Origin: Corydoras sp. C115
Taxonomy: Eukaryota > Chordata > Actinopteri > Siluriformes > Callichthyidae
Assembly (NCBI GenBank): GCA_019802505.1
Contig: JAFMOC010000031.1
Location: forward strand, 5,133,501 to 5,197,500
Length of the DNA stretch: 64,000 bases
Reading direction: 5' to 3'
The position numbers and the translations under genes were made by a program. Shown one piece after another: positions 26,250 through 39,200 of this stretch (the stretch's first letter is position 1; each line of letters begins with the position of its first letter). The notes under the pieces are model-generated. The model worked only from the letters and a program-made list of their open reading frames with translations, was not told the DNA's origin and did not search any database.

Positions 26250-29200
26250 TAAGGGGGTAATTTACAGCAACTGATTTACCTTAAATCAATATTTTTGGAC
26301 TGCGGGATGAAACCGGAGAACCCGGAGAAAACCCACACGGACACATAAAAGCTAGATAGGGATTTAAACTTGGGTGCTGAGATTCAGAAGTGCCACCCCT
26401 AATCCAACATAGAATTGATAAACCGTTTTAATAAAGCTGCTTTCAGAGGCTGGGTGGACATTTGTATTAAGAACCAGTATTAAAAATAAGGCGGTGGTAC
26501 ATTTAGAGGTGGACATTTAAATAACTTACATATTTTAAGGCTACAATCCAAGAGATGAATACAATATATCAAAGTTAGCATTTTAGTAGAAGTTATTCTA
26601 CTTTTGGTGTTTGTTTGGTTGAGTCAGCATGACTGCGTGCTTGATTTAATGCATCTATCAGCAATATGTGTGACTGAATAATTTGAACTCACATTATAGA
26701 TAAGCAGATACTTTTTGTTGTAGAGTTTATGTTGCAGTTTTTTTCCTTGTAAACTTTGATCCCTCTTTTGTTTCATGTCATATCAAATTTTGTACATATG
26801 GTAGAGTTTTTGGACTGAACAAATATACAATTTATTTTAAGTAAAATAACTTAGCTGAAAATTATATATATATTTATTTATTTATGTTTACATGATCATG
26901 CTCATCTATAAGGTAGGTTTTTTTTTACATATGAATTCACGCTGCCAAGTAACCCCCTCCCTCTTCCGCAACCAACACTGAAAATCAGGCACATGATGTG
27001 GATTTGTTGCATTAATCCGATAATGCCATTATTTTACATTTCCTTTGTGTGTTGAGCTGAAGGATGATGTTGTGACCTTTCAGGGGTCCAATGCATTGTG
27101 ACCAAACATGCTGTCAAGTCAGTGCACCTTATTAACGTTGCATTAATCATAAATACTGCTGTTGCATTAAACAATTGAATCCTATTACATTACCATACAC
27201 TATTTTAAGAAGGAAGGGTGCCTTTGTTTGATCACCATGTTTTTCTTGCTCTTCTCTTTGTATTGTCCCTCGGCGCTGTCTCTGCATAAATGAGATGTTG
27301 GATGCATGGCAATTTAGTTGTTATTGATTGGGTTGCAGCATATTTTGTATAAAATCTCCACATCGGAAAGTAAGCATGTCTGAGTTCATTATACTTCCTC
27401 TTTTAAAAATCCTAAATCCACTCCATTCTCAGTCAGGCTCTTAATGTATGTACAGTCTTTGAAGAAGCATCAATTTATTCTTACTTTGACAAGTAACTTC
27501 GTTCATATAGTCAGCATAAATTTCATCATAAGGATCAATCGGTGGCTTATGTTCTAATGTTACTTTGTTGATTTTATCAGTAAATCAGTAGATCCTGTTA
27601 TAATGAAAGCTACCTGTTAGACTTAATAAAACATAAAATAATTACATTAACAATTCTAAATATTTAGTAATAAATCTTAACATTAAAAAAAAAACACTGT
27701 CATTGTGCACTGTAGTCATGGAAAGAGTTACAATACATATGCTCACAATTAATTCATTATTATTCATTTATGTACTAATTAATTAATGCAATAACCTACA
27801 TTCAGTACTCCTAGTCCTAATGTTTTGTGCAGGAAATCATGTTTTGTAGTTAATTCCTCTATTAAGTAATATAAAAACACACATGCTTTACTATTACTAC
27901 ATCCCCTAATGTCAGCAGTAGCTAACCAAACACTGTCTGTGATTACTGAGACTATTAAATGAACAATTTCTTTGAACCTTTATACCAAGCTGTTCTAACA
28001 CTGAGTTCTATTGTTCAATATTTCCCAGAACTGTTTGTTATAAAGCCTATTTTAAGTCCACCAATGGCTTTCTCCTGCTGAAAAACTCAAGTCCATGCCA
28101 GCGCAGTAGCCATGACAGCTATTCTTATGGAAACGCATTGGTTATTTAACCATTTTAGAAAGGCAGCTCGCCAGCACAAAATGTATTCAGATCTTTTTTT
28201 TTCAGATTGTATCACCAGTCGGATTTGAGCAAATAGAACTGTTTCAAATATAAAAACTAGTATCAGTGTCCTAACCTGATAGTGATTGAACCGCAGCCTG
28301 AGCAGTGGCTGACTAAATGAACTATTAACCCAGCATTTAGTGAGAGCCTGTGATTTCTGAATTGCAGCTGAAAGTGTGTAGTGACAGCTGGTTCAAAAAC
28401 AGCCTTCAAGGATTAATCTTTGAATTAAAGGGGAAATTAACGGATTTATCATAATCTAAACCAGATTTGTTTAATTCCAACCATGGCACTTTTCTTTCCT
28501 TCTGCCATCTCTGGACAACCTCCAGCCTCTAGTAGCGCTCCAGTCTGCTCTTTGCTCTCTTACCTTTTGCACGTCATCAAAGTTTTTTTTTTTTTTTTTT
28601 TTGGATTTGTATTGCTAAAGTGAGATTAGTGCTGAACAGAGTGCCATGCAGCAGGGTTCATACTGTGTAAGCCTCTCTTTGGGACACAGCCTGTACGAGT
28701 TACGTATTACTGTTACACAGTGTCTTGATGCTGTATCATTATGGACTGTTCGCTTATCCTTTTGTGAACCTGGTATACTGCACAGTGAGATTAGATTTAT
28801 ATTTATTTTCAGCCGTTTCTCAGATACTTTATTCAAAGCAACTTACAAGTGACAGAGTAACACAAGTGTAATCAGTAAATTAAGGAGCAACAATCTGCAA
28901 CAAATGCTCCAAGGTCTATTTGTCTGATTAAACTCCCCCTCCCCCCCCCCACAAATTTCTAAATTCATTTTCCTTCATTTGAACATTTTAACAAAAAATG
29001 TATAATCAGTGACAAAATCTTAAACGAGTTCAGTGAGTTTACAGTGTTGAAAAATGATTTTGTACAGCCAATAGGTAGTTTTTGTATTATTTTATAGCTC
29101 ATTTATATTTTTGAACACTGTGTCAGTTGTTTTCTGGCGCAGTAAGAAGCTGTTCATTGTTATTATTTGAGTTTTTTTGTTATTGCATTTTTTGCTAAGA

Positions 29201-32200
29201 TTAAAAAAAAAGGTTAAAACTGTCCCTGCTGTCAGGGTTGAAAAAGTGACATCCTCATTTGCCCTGTTGATGACAGTGACACTAGTTGTGTAGCTTTGAG
29301 CCAATTCATTTAGAGCGTGTCATGTTGAATTCTCCTCGAAGCTTATTTACTAGCTCTTTTATATAAGTAGCACTTCAAAAAGGTGCTGAGGATAGTGACC
29401 CGTATCCTGGGGATGCATCTTAGCCTGTGCGTTTGACAACTCTTGTGTGATAAATGAAGACACATTCGAATTGAAATTTATTTCTGTAGCGCATTTAACA
29501 ACATGTTATTGTCACAAATAATCCAATTTTACATCAATAAAAGTCAATGACAAGTAGTGGATTTAAATAGACATACGGAAACTCAGAAACAACAAACCAT
29601 AACCACATTATAAAAATATGAAATTATCAATAATATATAATAATACATTATAAATAATATTTAATATATTGACTTTTGTAGTTTTACATATACAGACTGT
29701 AGTACTTTTTTTTTTTTTTTTTTGTTAGTCCTCTGTTGGTTCTCTGTCCTCTTTTGGTCAGGAACATTACAGAACAGCTATCATTTGGGTGGTGAATTGT
29801 TTATTTTAGTTCACTCAGGCAAAAAGAATAAGCTCTCCAGATAAATCAACGCATGTGTGGTCTGATATGAAATAAGTAAACCATGAAACATAAATTATAA
29901 TTTGCTGATGTGTTGGGTTTGAGGTCATAGTGAAAACAGATGATGCACATTCAGTCACAGTGGTGCTAGTTGTGTTCTTTTCTAGACAGCATTAATTTGT
30001 GGTCATTGTGTTTGATAGGGACCCAGAGGAAATTTAGATGTATAGCTGCATTTCCCTTATGCTATAGGTGTGATTTTTTGTTGTCTGAGGATTAAAGGCT
30101 TTTGTAATCTTAACACCTCCAGTCACGATTGTACTCCTCTCTCTACACCATCACACCTCACTGATGAGGTATCATGTTCCGCTGAGGCTCACTGGCAGAT
30201 CCAGTGCATTTTCTTCTCTCCTTCTGCTCACAGAGTGTATGTGGGTTTGTGTGTGTATGTGAGAAAGCGAGAGAGAAAGCGTTACACAGTGAGGTAATGT
30301 TCATCTCTTCTATTCCAGGCAAACCCTCCTCCCATCATTGTCAATGCAGACTCACTGGATGCAGGTCCTTATGTAAGTATCTGCTGTCTCTCTGAGCACA
30401 TTTCTAGTGGTTCCTAACCAACACAAAAATCATTCTCCCTCGCTCTTGCTTTACCGTCCCTTCATGCATTAAACAATAACCAGTATACAGCATGTTAACC
30501 ATTTCATTACTAACATTTGACTTATTTTAAATATACAATCTGTTTGCTTGTGGAAAGTATTTTTGGAAATGCAGCATCAAACATCATTTCATTTATAAAT
30601 TTATTATTTTATTTGTGAAAATATTTGTCACGACTGACAAATTAATTCTTTTCCAGGTAAATGGAAGTGATGGGATGTACAAATATGAAGAAATCATCCT
30701 GGAAAGGGTAACTTCCATTCTTTACACCCACCACTAGATGGCAATAAGTATTAAAAAGCTGTAGGTCCAATTCATTTAAATTCTTCTGGTTACTAAATAA
30801 GACATGTTCACAAAAAGAGGCTATTTTAAGTAAGCATTAAGCAACATGAGCTAAGTAAATAAAGAGCTTTTTTTCAAGGCCCATGGCTTTTTTTCTCTGA
30901 AGGCCTTCATCTTGTATAAAGCAAAGTCATGTAGATTTAATCAAAAAATACATCACATCCATAAAACAGCAGTAGCTGCTGAAGGTTAGTGCAGTGGTAA
31001 AGCTCTGTGGGCCTCTAGTTTACTACAGGTCAACACGCATCTGTGGGCTTCTTTAGATAATTGCAGGTCCATCCCTCCACTCAAGTTTTATTTCTGCACA
31101 CTGTGGACTAAATAAACTATTTATGCTCAAATGTTGAGATGTCTGAAGGTATGTAACATTAGACCGTGGGACCTGATGTACCCACTCCAGCTCTGGAACC
31201 AGCTGGGACATTGGCGATTCCTTCGCCGCTGCTCATTAATTATAGAAAATGATAAACTGCATCATTTCTCAGCTGTCTGGTTAGAGGCTTGTCTTGGAGA
31301 CATGTGTGGTAAAGGAGACAGGATTATTCCAGATCATTGCTTGATTGGTAATAAAATAGTCAGATAATATAGAAGAAGGAAATAAGATGGGATACTGTTG
31401 AAGTGTGGATTGAACTAATCTTTTCATATTGCCGTAGCACTAGTTTATTCAGTCATTTAGTCGCCGGAAAGCCTTAAATTCTTCATAGAATAGTGGATTT
31501 TAAAAATTAAAGAATTGATCCAGTAGTTCACAAAAAAAGCTAAAACTAAAGGGGTATTTGATTATAAACAAAGAATTCCTAACATTTTGTCACATTTATT
31601 GCATATTACAGACAGCATTCTTCAGTATAACTAAATCCAATTAATGAAACATTTACAAACTTTGATTAAACGAGCAGTAGGGGTTTACTTGCAGTGAGAT
31701 TTTACAATATACATAACAGTGTTATTGAACTTAACCTTTTAGCACTAGAAAAAATATTACTTTGCATTAAGCTGTCACTGTGGTGCAGGGGTTAATGATA
31801 CCGTTTCACAGCAGTAAATCCCAGTTTTAATTCCCAGTTGTGGCAAACAAAAGTCTTTTCTGTATGGAGTCTGCATGTTCTCCCTGTGCCTCTCATTTGG
31901 TACTCCAGTTTCCTTCCACATTCCAAACACATGCTGATAGGTACATGGGAGACACTAATTGCCCCTGCCTCTGATTGTATCATTTGGAAATTATGTTTGA
32001 AAAAAGACCTGGTGACCTACCTCATAAAAACCTTCACCATAAAATTTTATGGATCAGAATCATTGTAAACTGACCTATAGAATCCAAGGGTCGGATATGA
32101 CTAAATGGATAATACATGCACATTAAGCATATTTTAAAATGCTTTTTTAAATCATAATATGACCTAATTATTATTTATTAATTACTGCATTAATATCAGA

Positions 32201-33187
32201 TGAATGTAATCTTATCAGATGTGTATAAGATAAGATCAAATGAACATAAGATGTTTCCTGTGCTGTATAGGGAAATTCAGGCCTGGGTTTCAGTATTGCT
32301 GGAGGGATTGACAATCCACACATTCCTGATGACCCAGGAATCTTTATTACCAAAATCATCCCTGGAGGTGCAGCAGCCATGGACGGCAGGCTGGGGTATG
32401 TACAACATCATTTAGGATGTCATCATTTCCTTGGATGAACTGTACCACTGATATAGCTTGCTGTCCCAGTAACCAGTGCTGCTGTAGCACTGCTCTACTT
32501 CTTTATTGTACCACGGTGTTAATGTGTCATACTTCCTGAAGCCCAGAATTATTCTGCCTGATGTTTCTAGAGGAAAATATGATCATTGTTTAAGTCAGAC
32601 ATCCTGTTTGAGCTGGATGCATTGTGTCAGAGGCATGATGACCTGACATGAAGGGGAAAAAAGGAAAGGCAATATAACACATCAGGTTAAAATACATTTT
32701 GAAGCTCAGTCATAAATAGCAGGTGTTTAAAGCCAGAAAGATATTTAAAGTATCTTGTGACAGTGTGTTCTGTCTTTTGAAATATTTTTGACTTGCCTAT
32801 AATTATTGTTTCTTTCCTGTTTATGATTCATATTGCATTCAACAAAAAATTTCCAAGACTTAAAAGGACAAATACAGTTTTGACTGAATGACAAACATTA
32901 CAGAAAACAGTCCAATATTTAAAAAGAAGAGTTTTTTTCAAATAATGATCCGGAAGGGGGAGTAGTCTCAGGTTTGGAATTGCATAGTTTACAGTTTAGG
33001 TTTCATTTATAAACTTCCGAACATTGTAATACATGTTTGACATTCATTTTCATATTTTAGATTTAATGTTTTCCAGTTTTAAATTAGAATTATATAATTT
33101 TAATTATATCATTTATAATAAATAATTTATATAGATATTATAATTTTTCAAACAGAGCTCAAAATTAGTGTAAATTTGACTTTGTAT

Positions 33188-33227
<40 letters not shown>

Positions 33228-36200
33228 AGTGTGAATGACTGTGTACTGCGAGTTAATGAAGTGGATGTGTCAGAGGTGGTACACAGCCGGGCTGTGGAGG
33301 CGCTGAAGGAGGCTGGCCCCGTGGTTCGACTTCTGGTGCGAAGGAGACAGGCTCCACCTGAGACCATCCTGGAGGTTAATCTTCTCAAAGGACCTAAAGG
33401 TCAGGACATGTGAAAACCTGAGCGCACTATCCCTTCATTATCTTTCACTTAATCCTCTACAAGGGTCGTTGGGGCATTCCCCGTGCCTATCCAGAAGAGA
33501 ATGTTTCAGGGGCTGGGTAGATACACCCAGGACAGGGCGCCAATCTATCGCTGGACACACCCACACACACACATACTATATAGGGGCAATTAAAGAGCAG
33601 CCAATTTACCTTGTATCCATGTTTCTGGACTGTGGGAGGATGCAGGGGAACCTGGAGAAAACCCACATGGACACGGGGAGAACATAGAATCTCCACCGAG
33701 ATTGGTATTCTAACCTGGATCCCCAATTAGGTAGCTGCATTTTTCCCTTATATTTGCAGGAGTACCATATTGATCAGGGGAAGTGGTTGCAATCTGCAAC
33801 TTAACTCCTAAATGGCACTAAATTCGGTACACTGCTACTCCGCTTTTTTCTTAAATAAAGAAATTAGACATATTAGAAAGTTCAAACGTACTTTATTTTA
33901 TTAGAAATAATGAACTGATGTAAAATCACTCAGACTGGCTTAGTACTCTAGTTGTTCTCACTGTTGAATTGTTTATGGGTTTCTAGGTCTGGGTTTCAGC
34001 ATTGCTGGGGGGATTGGGAACCAGCATATTCCCGGAGACAACAGTATCTACATTACAAAGATCATTGAAGGCGGGGCTGCACAAAAAGACGGAAGGCTGC
34101 AGACAGGAGACCGACTTCTGGCTGTAAGCCACCATGTCTATATAGTAGCAAGTGTACTTTTACATAGCTTTGGGCACATTGTGATATTATTTTGCAGGTC
34201 TTTGTGGCACTATTGATTTATTAGTATAACACAAGCAGTAATCTTTAAAAAAGGATAAATACATTAGCATCTTATCTGCTATTTCTATGAACGTTTCTTG
34301 TCATCATTAGTTCACTGAGTCGCCACTGTACTGCTGTTTTCTTCTCATTAGCTCAAACACAGTGTCGCATAGCCAGGGGTCACACAACAGTGATTGGGCT
34401 ATATGATGAGTGTGTGTGTTTGTGTGTTTGTGTGTGTATGTGTGTGTGTGTGCCTGCGTGCGTGTGTAGGTGAACAACATCATTCTGCAAGATGTGCGTC
34501 ATGAGGAGGCTGTTGCTGCATTAAAAAACACTTCAGACATGGTGTATTTGAAAGTGGCCAAGCCTGGACCTGTACATCTTAATGACATGTACGCACCCCC
34601 GGACTACTCTAGCAGTACGTACCTCCTTTTGCTAATTAATCAAACAATTTTAAACAGTGACAAATGTTCACAATTTAAATTTTAATATAATATAATATAA
34701 TACTCTTATAAATTATTAAAATATACTGTACTATGCAAAAGTCTAAGGCATTTAGGAACATTGTTAAAAACAGTAAGTGTGGTACAAGTACCTCATGTCT
34801 TTTTTAAACATGGTTTTTATTTTATTTTATTTTTGTTAGAATAATTACAATACAGTGGAACTGGTATATTTTCCTATATTAAAAGAAGTAGAGTTTCAGA
34901 GGTTTTTCCTGTACATACTGTGCTTTCACACATGCAGCACACAGCACACTGTGTTTTCACCTTTATTAGAAGGTCATTAAAACAACACACACTTACAGTT
35001 ACCAATTTGTTTGACGGCTTACATGTTCTTTCTTATCGTTTCTCCAAATTCTTGTTTCAAGTGATATCTCAGGTCGCGTGATGAAATTGTCATCAACATG
35101 CCTGATTTGTTAACTGCTGTATTTACACATGGGTTCAGTGGAAAAATCATCAGCATTGATACAAGGGGTTGGCAGGTTAACACTTTGGTACAACTGTTTT
35201 TTTCAAGTAATTAAGGCTCAACTGGCTAATAATGAGAAAAATCAGGCTTCCAGTGTTTGTATGAAGAGTCCTGACCTCACATAGCTTAGTGAAATCTCAT
35301 CCCATTATCAAATTTGCATAAGCATGAATGCTGGGATTCATTGAGACAAGAATTAAAATGGTTAAATGGACATGTATTGTATTAATGCTCTTTGTATTCT
35401 CCAAAAAATGCTTCCTGCTCAGACAAGCAGCTTTTTAAAAAAGTGCCTTAGACATTTGTGTTTTAAATGCAAAACACATACCCCATGTATTCACAGGTGT
35501 AAGATTAATAACCAAATGTATTTCTATGTACATGACAATATTTTTTCCACCTTTATTTCAAACACCCTTATACACTTTATACACCCTTAAACCCCCACCT
35601 CACAAAGTAAATAGCATTTCTTCTGTTTCCGAAAGGAACCCAAAGCATCCCTTCAGAGACTCTCAGATACAAGGAGATATTTTTTGGTGTAACTGTTGTG
35701 CTGAGTTGTAGTTGTGTAACACTGCAGAGGTGTAGTGGTGGGTGTCGCATGTCTACTCTTGTTCCAGACTCCCACACGCTGCAGTACTGCCCACCACACT
35801 GCTTCGCACACAGTCCAACTCCTTTTTCTCCTGCTGAGTGAAGAGGCGCACACAAATGTGAAATCACACCTAAGGACCCTGCCAATTGCCAACCAGGCAT
35901 ACACACATTTTCCCACTCTCTCTCTGTCGCTCTCGCACACATCTATCCCCAGCACATGCAGACACAGACACATGCACACAGCATCAACCACTTCAGGACT
36001 AATCATCTCTCTTTTTCCCTCTACTGGTCTCGCCCTCCCCCCAGCCTTCCCCACTATGGCGGACAACCACGTCAGCCACAACTCCAGCATGGCATATATG
36101 GGAGCCATGGAGCAAAAGCCTGTGTATCCACCTCCCCAGGTCACCCCGTCACGCTATTCTCCAGTTCCACGGCACATGCTGGGGGAGGATGACTTCACCA

Positions 36201-39200
36201 GGTCAGCTTCTTACTTTTGCCCTGTTTTCCAAAGCCCCTAATAGTCATGGCACTGTGAACTAGAAGCACTCACACGCAGCCTGCTAACACGCGCATCACT
36301 GTGTTCTCAATGTTTGACACATTTATTTTTCACACTGTTTTACATTAGCACTTTTTAGCTATGGATAAGTGTTTTTGTTCACTTCATAGACTTTCTATGC
36401 CATGGTTTAAACTGGGGGTGGACTGCAGCACTTTTGTAAAGTCTATGCATTAGTGTGCTGTGATTGTGGTTTAAATAGAAATGTGAGAGAATCCAAACAG
36501 CCTTATTAAGCATGTGGGAGCAAACAAACACCTTTGGAGAGCTGAACCTGCCGTGCATCAAAAGTCATTAAGAGTAAAATATTCAGCCATTTACTGAGAG
36601 AGAAAAAACACTGCCATTTTCCTGTATGAGATCAGCATGTGAGTCAGACCAGTCCCTGCTGCTGCCATCCAATACAGCGACATGACAGCCCTCCAGTCCA
36701 CTCTGCTGAATAAGTAATGCGTTGTGTGTGTGTGTGCACAAATTTGTCTTTGTATGCATGTTTTTTTTTCTGAATGTACACAAAATGCCAATGTCTGTTT
36801 GTCTGCTGTCTTTGTGTGTCTGAGCCAAGCCCATTCACTGTGTCATTTCTGTACTCCCACTAGGGCCGAGCCTATTTACAGTGTCATCCAAAAAGCTTTC
36901 GGGGATATGAGCCCTCCCTCGCCCCGCCCATGCAGAGGGGGGACTGGCAGGTACTAAAACTGCTTCTTCCTCTGTTTGGCCTACCCTAGCCTAGCTAAAC
37001 TGACAGTGACCCCTTGTACTGCCATTCCTCTGCACCCCTCTACCACCACTTCACTGCGGTCCCATACAAAAGTGTGGAGACTGTCCACAGATCATGTTTA
37101 TATTATAAAGGTCCCCGTTTATTGATTAGGCAAATGATATGTTTCAAATGTAACATATGTGACAGTAAGTTTGTTTTTCCATTAGCAAAGTAAATGCTAT
37201 TTAACTTAAGGTCATAAATTTATAAGAAATTATATTTATAATAAACTAAAGACTTTGCGTGTTACATTTTCCCTCATGTATATAGATTTTGAATCAGTTT
37301 TTGTTGCATAGACAGGTAAAGATTTAAATTTTACTAAGTGGCCAATGCTATATTGTAGATTATTTGTTGCAGCTCAATCCAGTTCTAGGGTCATGGGGGG
37401 ATTCCCCCGATACCCACCCAGGGGGAGCATGTTTCGGGAGCTGGGCATGGGGCAACATGGAAACCTCACCTACATTAAAATTGGATCCCCAGCACTGAGA
37501 GGCATACATGCTAACCACTTAGTCACTGTGCTCCCGTATTTCAAAATTATTCTTTTAATTGTTATCACAGTATTTAGTGTACATGTCCTTTAAATTGCAT
37601 TTTCTAATAGTTTCTAATGTTTCTACTAGTTAGAAACACGAGCTTCTGAGGAAAACTCACTGAGAGAGACCATAAACATGCAAACTACACAAAAAGCATC
37701 TTGTCCACACAGCCTGGAAATTAAACCCAGGAACTTCTTGCTGTAGATTGATTTTGTACCTATTGTAACATTGCACCGAAACGTTTTTCAGTTTTATAAC
37801 CTGATCATTTGATTTATTAAAACATTTTTAGTATAAACCAGGCTTAACCACTTTTTAGTTGTTGTTTTGGAATATCTATAATATGCACTACAACTACCAC
37901 ACAAATGCAAACGTCCATACTAATGCCATGTCAGTTTTACTGATCATATCACATTCTTGCTAAGAAAAACATTTGTTTTTAGAAAAGCAGAATACCTGCA
38001 GGAACTGAACAATGTTTGTGGGGCAAATAACTTTAGTGAGCTGATATTTTTATAGTTCAACAATTAAATCAGATTTTTAGCTAAATTCCTTAATTTAATA
38101 TCACATCAAATTTTAATTACATTTGCACATACTGTATGTTTTCTCACTCATATTTTATTTCAGTTTATGGTGTTTGTCAAAGCTAGATTGTCAAAGCTAG
38201 ATTGTCATCTCTACAAGTAAATCAGTACAAATGACTCACTAAAAAAAAAAACACAGCCCTGCACACCAACAATAAGATCTCTATAATTACAGTTTCATAG
38301 ACATAGGTACAGAAAGTGTGACCATGCTTTTTATGTCTGCATTCACCTGTCTATCTGCTTGTGCTACAGTCTGGAGTATTGTAGGGCCTTAAATCACCAC
38401 TCTGTCCATCTGTTCTTACCCCAGAACTGTCACTGATTCATTTACATGTCTCTAATTAACCTTATCCCCCGGTGAATTACGTGATGGAGATTCTGTGAGG
38501 TCGCCTGCACCACTCATCAATTAAGAACTAAAGGCTTACCGATGCAGAATGCAGTTTTTAAAACCGTACTGGTAACAACATAAAGTTAATACATTGTTGA
38601 TTTCAGAAGCAGTAAGTAAGTAATGAGAATTAAACAGTTTAAAATAATGACATTTTAAACTGTTTAATTCTCCTTATTAAGTAGGAATAATCAGCTAAAC
38701 ACAATACTGATTTAAATACTGAGTTAGGATGTTGGGCTATCGTTCTGAAGGTTGTGGGTTCAAATCCCAGGTCCACCAAAGTTACCAATGTGGGTCCTTG
38801 TGCAAGAACTTCGAGCAAAACCCTTAACGCTTATTGCTCCAGGGATGCTGTGATAATGTGGCCAGCCCTGTATTCTGAGCACAACCATCAATTTTGGATA
38901 CTTGTAAGTCACTTTGTATAAAAAGCATCTGTTAAAATGACCAAATGTACATGTAATGTAATGTAATGTAATACTACAATTTAGATAAATAGGAAGAGAT
39001 GTAATATGTTTTGTAACTCAAACCCATGACTTCTGTTTGGTTTAGTGTTTTTAGATATTTTTCCTTAGTTTGCTTGTTTGTAAAAGAAACCACCATTTTG
39101 CTGTGGTGTATGTGGAGAAAGAAAAGGTTGAACAGCACTATGTGCTCGTCATAAACATGCAGTACAGTATGTGACAGGCTCTTCAGTTATATTGTGCTGA

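Larger units (their letters stand above)
11385..30318. other. Large dlg3 intron, about 19 kb
   Basis: Contains the X-box sites at 14264 and 20265, SINE fragment 15357-15450, possible hAT remnant 17221-17430, duplication 20725-20996, Tc1 fossil 22810-23290, minisatellite 24520-25070, SINE 26082-26403, an L2-type tail on the - strand near 28805-28850, and T runs at 28585-28603 and 29707-29724. A large first intron carrying regulatory elements is usual for this gene family. Confidence 0.6.

Noticed and set aside
35577..36144. Two - strand frames of 121 and 163 codons
   Set aside because: They lie opposite the dlg3 linker exon and its CT-rich upstream intron; the + strand exon explains the open sequence.
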